Shown here: piece after piece, positions 1 to 11,815 of the stretch
How the letters are laid out: every line of letters begins with the position of its first letter
How positions within the stretch are numbered: position 1 is the stretch's first letter
Source of the DNA: Lamellibrachia satsuma
Lineage: Eukaryota; Annelida; Polychaeta; Sabellida; Siboglinidae
DNA: 64,000 nucleotides
NCBI GenBank assembly: GCA_033239005.1
Contig: BSQZ01000001.1
Span: 6,670,001-6,734,000 of the forward strand
Reading direction: 5' to 3'
Notes under the pieces: model-generated
The model's input: only the letters and a program-made list of their open reading frames with translations
What the model was told of the DNA's origin: nothing
Database searches by the model: none
Position numbers and translations under genes: made by a program

Positions 1-3000
1 TGTATGCGACGCTGAGATCACGTGGATACAGGTGCTAAGCACAACTAATAAGTTAGCTGTTTTTTTCATTATGTCTAAAAAGATACAGGATTGTGTGTTT
101 ACATGTTTGAAAGGGTTTATAGATGTAGCTATCTGTATATCAGATTTTTTTATTTTATCAAGTTAAATAAAAAAAATTTTATAATCAACTAAAATAAAAT
201 GTAAATGTTTTAAATTATGACCCTTGGTGCATAGTAGCAATGGTACAGCACTGAATATATTGAAGGATTTTGTTGAACAGTCATACAAATTTAGTTATAA
301 TCTGTCAAATTCCCATTTTATTAAATTTCCGATGATAAATCTACAATGATGCAAAGTGTAACATTGTTAATTTAGATGTACCTTGAGATAAAAAATTATC
401 TAGGTTGGGACATTTTAATTACACGAAACCCCCCAACAAGTGCCATATGAGTTAACCAGTTAAAATAATTGTACATTCCCTTTAAAAGTCAGAATATAAT
501 ATTATTTTCAGGGTTATTGTTTTGTGGAAGAGGCAGAAGTAACACAGTGGACAACTGTGCTTGGTCAGCCAATATCCTGCATCTGTTCTTCCAAGTTCTG
601 TGACCACCAACTGCTGCAGCAATACAACGAACTACTGACCAATGCCCAGGTGAGATGTCTTACGTCATTATTGTTCCTGACATTTCTGTGTAGATAAAAC
701 TGTTCTGTAAATGTGTGGGACATAGTGGCTCTGTGGTTAGAACGTTGGACTATCAACAAAAAGACGTGGTTCGAGTCCATCTACCAGTGTTTCAAAGCTT
801 GGACAATTTCGTTCACCCCACTTTGTATGTGTCTTTCAGAAGGGACGCTAAAAGCAGTATAGGTTCTACCTGGTGTTTATGCCCAGGGAAGTCAAACATC
901 CTACATGGGGTAAATGTGTAACCTGTAATTTTCTCGTTAGTTCAATAATGGGGTGTTTTGAGTATACAAATTAAGAAAAAAAGAATATTGTGCTGATCCA
1001 TACATCTGACGTTTCTGGTTCAGAAATACCTGTTCCTCTTTTCTTCATTTCCTAACAATATTGCTAAATTTTCCTACAGTTTATGTGTTTCCCATCTGCT
1101 GTCTAATTTATATGGAAATATTAAAACAAATGAGAAGTGGATAAAAATGGATTTTGTTTGCAGTTGCTAAAATGTTGTGGTGCTTTATGGCATTTTTTTA
1201 TAACAACTTTAATTAAAAACATCTTGGACCAATTTGAGCACCAATTGGCTGGATAATGTTGTAACATCATTCATGTAAACAAAATTTCACTCAGAACTTC
1301 AAACATCAGATGCACCAAATCAGAAAATTAATGGTCTCAGTGATTGCTTGTACATCACAGCTACATTGTTCTTTTACATCACATCTACATTGTTCTTTTA
1401 CATCACAGCTACATTGTTCTTTTACTTCACAGCTACATTGTTCTTTTACTTCACAGCTACATTGTTCTTTTACATCACAGCTACATTGTTCTTTTACATC
1501 ACAGCTACAGTGTTCTTTTACTTCACAGCTACAGTGTTCTTTTACTTCACAGCTACATTGTTCTTTTACTTCACAGCTACGTTGTTATTTTACTTCACAG
1601 CTACATTGTTCTTTTACTTCACAGCTACATTGTTCTTTTACTTCACAGCTACATTGTTCTTTTACATCACAGCTACGCTGTTCTTTTACATCACAGCTAC
1701 ACTGTTCTTTTACATCACAGCTACACTGTTATTTTACATCACAGCTACATTGTTCTTTGTCCGAGGTCCTGTCAGTTAGTGGAGATCAGTGAAATAATAA
1801 AGCAATAGAAGTCATGATATATTACTGGTAGTTATAGCACAGCCAATAATGGGATGTCTTACTAATCCGCGCTCTTTATTATCACTGTTGGGAACCAAAG
1901 TGTGCAGATGAATGAGACATGACTGTATATGTTATGTAGACACAGATTGATTGTAGTCACTTTGTTATTTTTTATTACTTTCTTTTTTAAATGCATTCAT
2001 AGTTGCAGTTCTTCTTCAGAATGTCAGTACCTTTATTTTTCTATATACTTTTTTATTCCAGTTGAGTTATTTCCTGGTCCATTATAGAATTATCCCAGTC
2101 TTGGAATTCCTATGTAGAACTAGATACAAAAAATAAGAATTCATAATATTATTATTATTATAAGTCTTTATGGGTGCAAACGTGTGGCCATTGGTTAGTT
2201 AAAAATAATGTCCATAACAAATTTGATCTTTCACCTCTTTACAGTTTCAATTTGGCGATGAAATAAAATAAGCCAGTTTTATGACACATAAAGATCGCTT
2301 TATGGTAATTATTGACAGTCCAATAAATCATTGATTGAAAATCGTTTTATACTCCCTTTAAATCTAAGAAACAACTTATGAAATGTCTGACACATTACAT
2401 TTCAGTGTCGGAATATGTCCACAAATGTCACAGAGAATTGCTACAGAGACAGTGTCAGCAATGTGATGACACAACTGATAGAACTCATGTCAACTGACAG
2501 TGGTGACGCGGACCAGACATGGACACTCATCAACCTGGGAGATACAAGCGGTGCATTCCTCTCCCACGTCCAGCAACATTTCCCTGGCAATGTGAGTTGT
2601 TTAAACACAAGTGTTGGAGTGTTAGACCTTTCAAAAAATATGTGGCGCCTTGTCTCTGCTTTGTTAGTATTCTTAATTACAACTGCTTACAAAAATGTCT
2701 GGATCTTTTTGAGCCAAATGTTATGTTTTTGAATGGCATTTTTGTTAAGATCCCTTTATTAGTACACATTTATTCCAAGCTATAACGTGTTTTAACATAA
2801 TAACAGTGCAGAGAACACATTAGCAATACTCTGAGAGAATGGACAAATAGTTTGTCTTACTTGTGGTTGTGTGATAAAAGCTCTCTGCTTTGCAAGCAGA
2901 GAAATCTGCACAACGCTGTTGTATTTACCCTTTGAGGTGCTCCCCTCCTTTCTGGTATAAATGTAATAACAATTTCCCTCCGTTAGAGAGAATGGACAGG

Positions 3001-5857
3001 GAAATAGCATAGATCCATAATAACGCATCCAGGAAATTGTTACAGATGAAAACTCTCTCAGGAGACATGAGATCTGCAGCATCCAGTGAAGACAGAGACC
3101 AAGAGGAGGGAACGAAGAGAGTACTGTGCACTGAGGAGGAAGAGGGAGACAGAGGCTGTGAACACGATATTGAATGGGGAAACAGAACGGCGTTGCTCCA
3201 TCTAACAACTGCGTTGAAAGTGGGCAGCTGAATTTAATGTATAATTATTAAATATTTTGGATAGTTGTGGTAATTTGTATTTCATTTGTTTGGGAATTTA
3301 TAAGATTACCAGATGTCTTTTTATACACTGAGACACATCAGGTCTAATTAGTATAATATATTGCCTTAAACAAATGCGTTGAATGTGGGCAGCTAAATTT
3401 ATTGCGTAACTCAACCCAAAAGCATTATTACTGTTGTTTACTAACCTGCTGTTAATTTTGTTTATGTGCATTTGTGATAAATTGTATTTTATTTGTCAGG
3501 GATTTAATAAGAGTAATTTGACCTATTTTATAATAAGGGATGATCTCAAAACATTGATGTACAAATGTACATGAAATCGATGTCATTTACCCTCTCCCCC
3601 ACATGAAACTTTGAATTACTGTATTCAACGTAATAGTGTACTGTACGCTTTTAAAAAATTAGGCCATGGAAAAATGTCAGAGAATCTTTTCTTATAAGCA
3701 TACACCAAAATGTGTTTCTCTAGACAATACGGTAACTGTTTAACACTAGTCATTTAGAGATTAGTGTAAAACAATTGAAAAGTGGTGCCAACTGTTTAGC
3801 ATCAGATGTCGACACGTTTCAGTTGGTCCACACTAGTCAAATTACAATAATTATGGATCCTACTGATTAAAAAAGGGGGTGCACGCTAATTAGGGCACGT
3901 ACGCTTAATAGGTCGAATACGGTAAAACAACCTGTGGATACCCATGAAAATGTCCGTATCCTTCATGCTGTCACCATCACATACCATTCATATTCAGCCA
4001 TCATAACACAGAATTGCCTGGATGCACTCGAAGTCGGCACCCTTAGAAACTGTGATCGAAAGATAAATAATATTTTTTTTAATACATGTGTACTGTCATA
4101 CATCAATGTTTTGAGACCATGTCATCAGTATTGGTTGTGACAAATATCCACTGTTGCAGGAGTTGAAACGTGGAAATGACTTTGTCATGCAGATGGCCAT
4201 CCCCTTGACCAGAGTAATGACCGGTGTAATCTTTATTTTGTATTCTCTGTTTGAACAGGTAAGACCATATGCCAGCAGGTACCAGAGCAGTTGTCCCCTA
4301 ATCGTTAACCCTCCCACTACATTATACAGGCAAGCCTTAAAAATTAAATTAAGTTTTTTGTGTGTCTGTGTTAAAGGTCCCTCCTCAATTCGATTTTTTT
4401 AATCTCATTTCACATTCATTTTGCAAAAATATCCAACCTACCTAGTATCCACTGCAACATGCTAACTTGTTAGCGCAACTTTTGTATCGTTCTGCACACT
4501 GTTTGCCTTTTGATGATTTGAACAAAAATAGGCATTTTTTATTAAATCAACTGCAGATGTCATATAGATTATTCACACACAAAATATTTGGAGATCAACG
4601 AACTGGATTTGCGATAGGCTAGATCAGTTGAGGATGGAGTTTTAAAAATAGTATGAACAGTTTTCATTAAAGTAATTGGCATACTTTTATGTGTTTAATG
4701 TTTCAAGAAACAATATTTAATAGTATTTAAAAGCATTCAACAAATATTAATATCTACCACCAAGAATAGATTTATTGAGCTGCATTTCCAATGAACATAT
4801 ATGTTACATATATGCAAAACTCCTAAATTAAAAAAGGATATGGATTAATTTTCCTATACTATTCATTTGTATATTACATGTGTATTTATGCATTTGATCT
4901 TGACTGGTAGGCATTTATTAAGCATTGTTTTCCATATTGAAGTTATACTGAAAAAGGGTCAGCTAGTAGTACCGCTGGAGACGTGTGCTTCCATTTACTG
5001 GATTCAAAGCCAGAATGATTTTCTTTTTTTCAGGCTGCTATGTGTTAATAGGATTTAATGACAGTCATGTTTTCTTGATGTGGATGTTGCATTTGGATAG
5101 AAAGATTCCTGGCCATAAATAGCTGTCATGAGGTTTTCTATCTCACAACCGTTGTGCTACAAGCGGTAATTCAAGATATGCTTTAGATGTGAAGCTGTTC
5201 AACATTCAGCTTATATTGTGTTTGTTTTATGGCAGATGACCATATTTGGAAGTGACGATGGCAGCAGCGAGTTAGTGTACGTTGTTGCCAGAAACTGCCG
5301 TGATGCACCTCCACCCTTCTTGGTCAGTCATGTGGAAAAAGTACTGCAGATAATAGAAGATGTCATCAGTCAGGGTCAGCCAACAGAAAAGAAAATGCTA
5401 CTTGAATTCATTCCAATCCAGGTGCTATGTGGTAGGTAACCTTTTTGTCCAGTGCCCTGATTTAACCAGTGAACTTAGACGTACCCCCATATCATGGCAA
5501 TTGAAGATTCTTAACCTAATTTGTGTGATTTTAGCATATAGCGCATTTTGCAGATAAACACTTCAGTTGTTTCCAGAATATGCATCAATAAGTGCATAAC
5601 AGTTGCATCATGATATGAAAATGTGAACTCTAGATCATTGTTAGAAAATGTCATCTCGTTTAATGACATTGTCAATGACATCTCGTTTAAAGACATTGTC
5701 AAAGTGACTATGGTTACAATGCACCTTACAATCTTGTTCCGTTACAGAGGCCAACTTCTTCACATACATCTGCTCAACAATGAACCTGATTATGAAGAAG
5801 CAAATTAACTTTCTGATTGATCGCGAGAAACAATCACTACAACAGAAGCAAGACTAA
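1..5857 (+). CDS. 3' part of an unrecognised protein gene (6 exons)
   Basis: Exons read from splice signals and phase: 1-31 (partial), 512-649, 2406-2591, 4160-4258, 5236-5431 and 5748-5857 with stop TAA. All have AG/GT borders and join in one frame (phases 0,0,0,0,1), which is strong evidence for a real gene; the 5' part lies outside the window. The spliced product is about 250 residues. Exon 4160-4258 encodes a hydrophobic stretch (TGVIFILYSLF) that could be a membrane segment or buried helix. Exon 5236-5431 encodes an acidic start (GSDDGSSE) followed by a beta-like LVYVVARN run. The C-terminus (KKQINFLIDREKQSLQQKQD) is charged and coiled-coil-like. I do not recognise the family. It is convergent with the minus-strand gene ending at 6427. 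A profile search of the spliced product would name it if it is conserved. Confidence 0.7.
32..511. other. intron of the first gene, AT-rich
   Basis: AT-rich sequence between two phase-0 exons. I see no repeat or coding signal in it. Confidence 0.5.
714..925 (+). mobile_element. tRNA-derived SINE copy 1
   Basis: The head has pol III A-box-like (TGGCTCTGTGGTTAGAAC) and B-box (GGTTCGAGTCC) sequences. It is followed by a body beginning TTTCAAAGCTTGGACAATTT and containing GTGTCTTTCAGAAGGGACGC. The same body occurs at 22133, 41163, 53580 and 56475. It lies in the intron 650-2405. It is a SINE rather than a tRNA gene because no cloverleaf closes and the body is shared among copies. Confidence 0.7.
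1351..1758. repeat. 24-bp minisatellite, 17 copies
   Basis: Seventeen tandem 24-bp units built on TCACAGCTACATTGTTCTTT, with ACATC/ACTTC and ATT/AGT/GCT variants. Because 24 is a multiple of 3 and the unit has no stop, three frames look open; these are not genes. It lies in the intron 650-2405. Confidence 0.9.
3780..3925 (-). repeat. dispersed repeat, inverted relative to 54285-54425
   Basis: The block with CACACTAGTCAAATTACA, GGATCCT.CTGATTAAAAAA and CTAATTAGGGCA, ending AATAGGTCGAATACGGTA, is the reverse complement, with scattered mismatches, of 54285-54425. It is probably an old transposon fragment of unknown class. The rest of the intron 2592-4159 shows nothing else I can name. Confidence 0.6.
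4371..4646 (+). mobile_element. MITE of a TTAAAGGTCCCTCC family
   Basis: It starts TTAAAGGTCCCTCCTCAATT and ends TTGAGGATGGAGTTTTAAA, imperfect terminal inverted repeats about 275 bp apart. The interior has CTAGTATCCACTGCAACATG, ATTATTCACACAC, ATCAACGAACTGG and GCGATAGGCTA, which recur at 9520, 28330, 47318, 57817 and 60470. There is no coding capacity. It lies in intron 4259-5235. Confidence 0.65.
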
Positions 5858-6426
5858 TCACGAGGAGAAAAAAACTTCTCCACTGACGTACATTTATCTC
5901 ATTCTGCTGTTTCAGCTAGTATGATTTAGTCACCCCAGCTAAACCTAGAAAGCTATGGAAACAGCCAAGCAGGTGCCCTCCAGACCTGGGGTTAAATAGA
6001 CTGGAAAGCATTTTGATACAAACACATACCATTTCTTCAAACAGAATACTGTATTGCATCTGTGTAGATAAATTGTTTTTTATCGATCAAATTCATGGTT
6101 TTTATTATTGCCAGTATAACAATTATACATGCAATGTTTATACAAACAAATTAACAACATGTAAGAAAATTCTAAATATTCTTCTTCAAATGCTCTTGTA
6201 AAACACATCTACATAAATATGTTAAAATAAAATAATTTGTACTTAAATAGTAGACAATTGTATACTATATTAAATGTATTGCCCTAGGTCTGTTTGTTGC
6301 ATAATTAAATTAGAAGGTTACTCTGAGATATGAGCTACATTTGACGTAGCATTGCTCAGTTGCACTAGCAATATGTTACTGCTGACTAGTAGATTGGTAT
6401 TAGAGTTGAGTGTAACATATAGTAAA
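5858..6426. other. convergent intergenic spacer
   Basis: AT-rich 3' flanks of two convergent genes. An AATAAA-like stretch at 6225-6235 could serve the plus-strand gene. I see no other feature. Confidence 0.4.
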
Positions 6427-8215
6427 TTAGTTTATCAACACTGTTACTTGTAAATTGTAAAGTTTTCTATACATCTCCAGGTAACTCCTCAACGAATGAA
6501 AGAACACATCATGTAGCTTAATCTCTAATTGTTCATCGTCACTTCGCTGTTTTTGTGATCCATATTGAACAATTTTGAAATCTTTCATTATGTCACGATT
6601 GTGGGTGTTTTGCCACGTGACATGGGGTCTGTTCCTCATTTCCTGTAAATATAACTTGATAGCAATGTTCTTTTTTATAATTGCCTGTAGTACAGCTACG
6701 TAGCAACGTAATGTAGATCCAATCTGTCTGGAACTATGGAATGGTGTAAAGTCGTCATCATTGTAGAAGAAATTGACTTCATTAACATCATAACAAATGA
6801 ACAATTTGCTAATGGTGTCCACTTCACAGATATTCTGACTACGTGTGCTGGTCGCTCTGTCCAGACATGTATTCAGTGCTGTGTGGTCGTTCCTGTTGAT
6901 GGTAGCGCCATATGGAGATGCAAGAACCACTTGGTATTTGTCCAGTCGCATTGCCGCTGCTCTGGTTGCCGCGAATGACCCATAGCCGCCAATCACAGCA
7001 ACGTGTTTGTTCTGGCTAAGTGTCAGACGAGTGCGCACTACAGCACTCTCATATAGAGTATTCCAGCGAACGCCTAGAACGAACACAAAATACATCATCA
7101 GGTGGCAGCACTGCTTTTTGTTGCCAACTAGTTTAGAAGTTTGAATCAAGCAAGTCGTTGGTCGACGAAGCTGCACTGTAAATAATGTGTACTTTTCTAA
7201 AATAAACTTGTGTTAACCGAGTTACGTATCCAAATAATGTATCAAAAGCTGCATGCCTGTTTACGATACTTAATATGGTTATAACTGTCAAGTTTGCCAA
7301 TGTGGCAGTCATTTTCTTCTTCTACATCTGTATAAATTATGAATAAATTTACCCTAAAATACTCGTGATGATGCTGTGTAAATTAATCACAAATCTAGAA
7401 TCCTCACTAGGTATTGTTACTGTCATACTATTTATTTATATCACACGTTTACATATTTTTGGGCCAAAAAGGAAATGTTTCTCGTCTGGACTTTTTGAGG
7501 AAAAAAGAGGGACGCAATTATTTACAATTTTAATTAATATGATTATTTTGCTATTTTTCAACGATGCCTGCCACCGTGGCAATACAACTTGTAAAGTGTG
7601 AACTGAAAGAGTCTAACAGTGCTTAAAATTGCACGTTTTGAACCCACATTTCATCACAGAACCGAGAAACATTTTAAAATGTTTTTTTTTTTATAAAAAG
7701 GAGGCGGCGACCAAATGGGAAGCGGGCAGGAATGAGAAACATATTTCTTGCTTGGCCTTACTAAAGCTACATACATAGCAAATAATACACAATTCAAAAC
7801 AGTAGATTACTAATAATCGTGATTAATCGGACTTAATTCTGGCAACACTCGAATGTGTAGTTTATCATAGATTATGCCTGCTGGATTCGTGATGCGCTAG
7901 ATGGCGCCACTATTCCATTGTTGGAAATTTGGTTCTGCATTAAACGCTTAGGGGAGCTACCTGCGTATGCTCACCTGTCGACGATGTCGGCTCTTCGACA
8001 ACCAACCCGAGCCACTGATATCCGAACTGGTCGTACACCCAGTACGTGAAATACATCATTAGCGCGCACAGGATACATGTGTAGCGACCACGCACGACTC
8101 TGAACTGTACTCGTTTCACCCATGTCATTATATACTGTATGGCTTGTCGACAAACGCGAAGTGTGAATTGTACCAGCTGCATGAACCCTTTGGAGCGTAA
8201 AGCCGCTGCACCCAT
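6427..8215 (-). CDS. probable type II membrane protein, unrecognised lumenal domain
   Basis: Two exons on the minus strand: 8215-7975 (ATG at 8215-8213) and 7073-6427 with stop TAA. The donor CAG/GTGAGC and acceptor TTCGTTCTAG fit in phase 1 and keep the frame. The product is about 295 residues. A basic N-terminus (VKRVQFRVVRGR) precedes one hydrophobic segment (TCILCALMMYFTYWVY, about residues 46-61). The rest is a soluble-looking domain with VAVIGGYGSFAATRAA and an aspartate-rich FYNDDDFTPF. A short basic N-tail plus a single anchor is the topology of Golgi or ER type II enzymes, but I see no diagnostic glycosyltransferase or sulfotransferase motif and do not assign a function. The ATG at 8215 is the first one in the open frame; the GTG codon three codons upstream is unlikely to start. 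Confidence 0.5.
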
Positions 8216-8537
8216 AAGCGTCACGCCTGGCTGGTTTCTGTTGGCGGGGGAGAGGCTGTTGCATCAGTTATGCATGGCTGGAGTTCGTCGCGACTGCCAT
8301 TTATTTAAGACATTCCGCGGCTTCCGACCAGTTATACCGGCCCGCATGTCTCATTGTCAAACATAGACTGACATCACTCTTTCGTCCTTTTAAATAGGCC
8401 CAGAACGATTTTGTATTTAAGAGTACGATACAGTGAAAACTGAAATTCTGTGTATGCGTGTTTTGTTAGAAATTATGAAGCGAATTGCTATTACATTCAT
8501 TAATCCACCGAAGAAACGTGAAAGAAAAGGGGCTAAA

Positions 8538-8936
8538 TGCCCGTTTACACGAGTGAGTAATTGCTCGATTGGTTGGACGACACCGTGTTGCATGACAAAG
8601 CACAGCTAAATTATGTGTGCGTTCACACGATCGACGTGTCTAAACACTTCAGGTACGATCTATAGACTAGCGTCAATGCATACGTGGGTTTGGGTGAAAG
8701 GTGGCGATGGGTACAGCTGTACTCGGTCGCGACGATCGTTGATTGGCGACTGCTTAAAAATGAAGGCGACAGACGCCCAAATTGGACCCAGCCACAATTT
8801 GAGACAATTGTAGCCACAAATTGGCCTCGTTAATAGGTATCGCGAATGTGTTTACACGAGCGATTAGTTGTCCAACTGGGCGGGCGACACCGTATCACTC
8901 GACCAATTGGGCAATTAATCGCTTGTGTAAACGGAC
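8538..8936. mobile_element. foldback MITE with inverted ends
   Basis: The left end (GCCCGTTTACACGAGTGAGT, then AATTGCTCGATTGGTTGGACGACACCGT split over about 30 bases) is repeated inverted at the right end, which closes with GTGTAAACGG at 8925-8934. A second GTTTACACGAGCGATTAGTTG arm at 8850 makes the right 90 bp itself palindromic. There is no coding capacity. It is in the spacer upstream of the minus-strand gene. Confidence 0.6.
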
Positions 8937-9200
8937 CTTCAGTCGGGCGTTTTTCGTTACTAAGAATTACATCGAATTGTATCAATGCACCTTCGTTATC
9001 ATATATTCAAGCTACGGCCTGTTGAACGTTCGGACACAGTTTTTTAATTGCCGTACGACACTTGGAAAGATTATGCAGAACTAGTACATTCATGTTAATT
9101 TTGGTCTAGCGAATAATTATAAATTATAATAATCAATTACGCCGACTAACTAAGCTGTACTCGGTCGCCACGATCGCTGATTGGCGACTGCTTAAAAATA
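8711..9200 (+). repeat. 48-bp direct repeat flanking a 390-bp segment
   Basis: A stretch beginning AGCTGTACTCGGTCGC and containing GATTGGCGACTGCTTAAAAA occurs at 8713-8761 and again at 9153-9200 with two mismatches. The first copy lies inside the foldback element, so the second may mark a related element end. The remaining spacer up to 10011 has a two-unit tandem repeat (GCGTCCCTCTTACAACTGTA) at 9969-10010. Confidence 0.6.
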
Positions 9201-9519
9201 ATTGTCAAGTTTCGGTGACACTGGATTTAGACAGCTGAGAGCCAGACGCATCTCGCACGTCTCGGTTCAGATTCATTTAGCAAACAGTCTAACCTCTCAA
9301 GTTTCCACTAGGACATGATAGCTCGTCAGTGCAAATGTGTTATTTAATTTGATGAACTAATCGGACAGGCTATTAGATTATATTCGACCGTGCTCAGCAG
9401 AATGTCGGCGAAAAAGGACAAAAGTGTGGCCTGTATGCATGTATGCATGTATACCAGGCTTACAATAGCATGAAGTTATTCACACAATCGCAAGTTAACC
9501 GATCTAATGATCAACATCA

Positions 9520-9657
9520 ATTCTATCGGTGAATTTAACAAAAGTACATGCTCTTCTTTTAAACCAACTGCACACATTACCAAAACCATTCACGCACTAC
9601 ACAACTGAACATCAACGAACCTGGTTCGCGATGGGCTAAATAAATCGAGGAGGAACT
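9520..9657 (+). mobile_element. right half of a TTAAAGG-family MITE
   Basis: Contains CATTCACGCACTACACA, ATCAACGAACCTGG, CGCGATGGGCTAAAT and the end CGAGGAGGAACTTTAA, matching the 3' half of the family. The left end is missing. The terminal motif is repeated just downstream (ACTGAGGAGAGACTTTAA, about 9678). Confidence 0.55.
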
Positions 9658-10117
9658 TTAAATAAAAGACTGGGCAAATAAACTGAGGAGAGACTTTAAA
9701 TAAAAGACTAGGCAAACACGGCTCGGAGTGTAGTATAGTAGGCCTATTGTCTATGTCGATGCCAACTGTTTGTCAGCTGTTTTTGTTCACAAAATCGATT
9801 TTTTTTTATCTCACGTCGAAAAGCAGGCCGAATTCCTTTCACGGCAACCGTAAGCGCTCTTACAGAAACAGTGTCGTTCGAAATAGCGGAGGATCGATCT
9901 TGGCTAAAACCAAATTCCTGGGTAGGCGGAACGTCTAGCCCCATGTGTTCACATAACGTGTGACAAAGCGTCCCTCTTACAACTGTAGCGTCCCTCTTAC
10001 AACTGTAGCGAGCTTCTTTAATATCCAACACGAACCTGGATAGCGTATATCGTGCCAGCAATACATTTCCGTCATAAGCATATGTACGTTGGTGTTAAAA
10101 AGACAAAGTTAACGGAA

Positions 10118-10408
10118 GTGACGTCGTTTAGACGTCGTTTAGACGTCGTGTCTGGGTTCTGACGTGGAGAGAGTCGGTCCAGTCAAGCAAGCAAGTTAGT
10201 TCGTCAATTTGCTATTAAATTAGATCAATGACTGACTAGAAAGTTGTAGGGAAGGCCAGGGTATCGTAGTAGCTTATAATGTCGTTAACAAATTATGACG
10301 ACACGGATCATTATAGGACGATTGTTGTACGACTGTGCGTCCAAACATTATTAGTACGGAATGACCAGTAGAAGCCAGAACCCAGACACAACGTCTAAAC
10401 GATGTCAC
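10118..10408. mobile_element. MITE with about 33-bp terminal inverted repeats (copy A)
   Basis: The left end begins GTGACGTCGTTTAGACGTCG and runs into GTGTCTGGGTTCTG. The right end has CAGAACCCAGACACAACG and closes TCTAAACGATGTCAC, the inverted counterpart. Length is 291 bp with no protein. The twin copy is 28773-29063, also 291 bp. Confidence 0.75.
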
Positions 10409-10534
10409 TGACGTTAATTTGTCACGTGTTTGTACACCAACGTACAGAAGCGTATTGCGGAAATGCATTGCTGGCCTGCATAACAGCATTAAGTCGTACG
10501 TATGACTTGTCTTTTGACAACACTATACGTACCG

Positions 10535-11190
10535 TGAAATTAAGAGGAGAACAAATAGAAGGTTTTTGTAATATTAAATGGTTATGAAGATATTGAAAAC
10601 AAATATTTTTTCAAACACTGTAAAGCTCGACACACACGCTACGATCCGACGGACGCAATTCATTTTTGGATTGTTTCAGCGAGTCGAGTTGCGTCGGGTC
10701 GTAACGTGTACGCATTCATACGACGCCGACACTAGTTGGATTTGTTACGCCGGGCCTCGTCGTAAGTTAGATGATTATACTAGGTAAATTTGACGTACTT
10801 GGATCCCAGTTATAAGAGAGCGTAGGCCTACTCGTTACGACCTGACGCAACTCAACCCGACTTGCTAAGACTAGTTGCGTCGTGTCGGACCGTAGCTTTG
10901 ATACCGGGCCTTGTAGTACATGTATTAACAAAATAACCGTGTAGATTGAACATGAGAAAGTACTAATTCTTCCAGAAGACGATAAATGAATGGAACAAAT
11001 TTATTGATTGTGATTATGCTATAAATATAAAATATATGAACATAAACAAAAATAAATTGACACAGAAGGCCTATATCTGATATTTACAAGGGCGAGTTAC
11101 ACAAATGATAAATGTTCGACTCTTGATAAACCAATGGTATCCATTTGCCACCAGGAACGTATCGCTTTAGGTGGCAGTCTTGTGAAATCT
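10535..11190 (+). mobile_element. decayed CR1-like LINE 3' fragment, split by an insertion (copy A)
   Basis: 10535-10620 matches the LINE peptide LRGxQIExF..ILNGYE with frameshifts. 10965-11190 matches TINEWNK and the LINE 3' tail (CTCTTGATAAACCAATGG ... GGTGGCAGTCTTGTGAAATC). The two halves are separated by the MITE at 10622-10900. The twin is 29190-29845. Confidence 0.65.
10622..10900. mobile_element. MITE nested in a LINE fragment (copy A)
   Basis: The ends are inverted (GCTACGATCCGAC..ACGCAA against TTGCGTCGTGTCGGACCGTAGC). A second inner inverted pair is GAGTTGCGTCGGGTCGTAACG with CGTTACGACCTGACGCAACTC. It is GC-rich in an AT-rich setting. The twin is 29277-29555. Confidence 0.65.
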
Positions 11191-11214
11191 TCTTCTGGTT
11201 CTTGAACCATGACA

Positions 11215-11457
11215 TCATACACAAGCGAGAGTCACACCTTTAACGACTTGTTGGCAGAGGTGGACTTCATCCAGTCGGACTGGTTGCGCCCAGACGAACC
11301 AACCAGAACCCCACCTTTGCATTCGCACATGCAAATGAAGTGGCAGGCGTGGTCGTACAGTCTCCTGTCGGTGTAGTCTGTCCACCAGATCGTCTGGCGG
11401 CGGTCGTGGTTCAAGCAACAGGCAGTGTCCGTAGAACTCCACGCGGAGAATTGTCAT
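11215..11457 (-). other. Cys/Trp-rich open stretch, possible exon remnant (copy A)
   Basis: On the minus strand one frame reads through TACCLNHDRRQTIWWTDYTD and then DHACHFICMCECK, followed by AAAG/GTGGGG, a possible donor. A possible acceptor lies just before (GTGGAG). The CHFIC.C.C ending and WWTD recall the end of a C-type lectin-like domain, but no full domain is present, so this is only a suggestion. An overlapping frame with an ATG is open for 80 codons and looks like a shadow. The stretch looks unchanged in the twin at 29870-30112. Confidence 0.25.
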
Positions 11458-11815
11458 AAGCTATGCCATGCATCCGCCCGCAGTTCCTTTGGCTGGCTTT
11501 GTACTTCCTACTTGCTGACAAGCATGCCTCGTCGCTAAGAGGTAGGTAAACGCTTAGAGAAGATTTACTCGGAGAACGTCAAGCGGGAGAATCTTATAAT
11601 GAAAATATACTGTACAAAAACCGCAAACAGTTTCTGTCACGACTCGATGAAGTCGCAGGACTTTTGTTAACGCAGCATGAAACTGATAGGTGCATACCCG
11701 TCCTCGTGGTTTTTTTTATAGAATTGGTTTTAATTGTAACATATTTCAAAAATCATCCTAGAATTGCCGTTTGTGTACGCCCGAACCCCCTTTTGAAAAC
11801 ACTCGAGCCTGACGT

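Noticed and set aside
1310..1808. Three overlapping open frames of 143-160 codons
   Set aside because: They run along the 24-bp minisatellite; the open frames come from a stop-free unit whose length is a multiple of 3.
9744..10061. 105-codon minus-strand frame
   Set aside because: Spans a short tandem duplication (GCGTCCCTCTTACAACTGTA twice) and the duplication breakpoint; no recognisable domain or splice partner.
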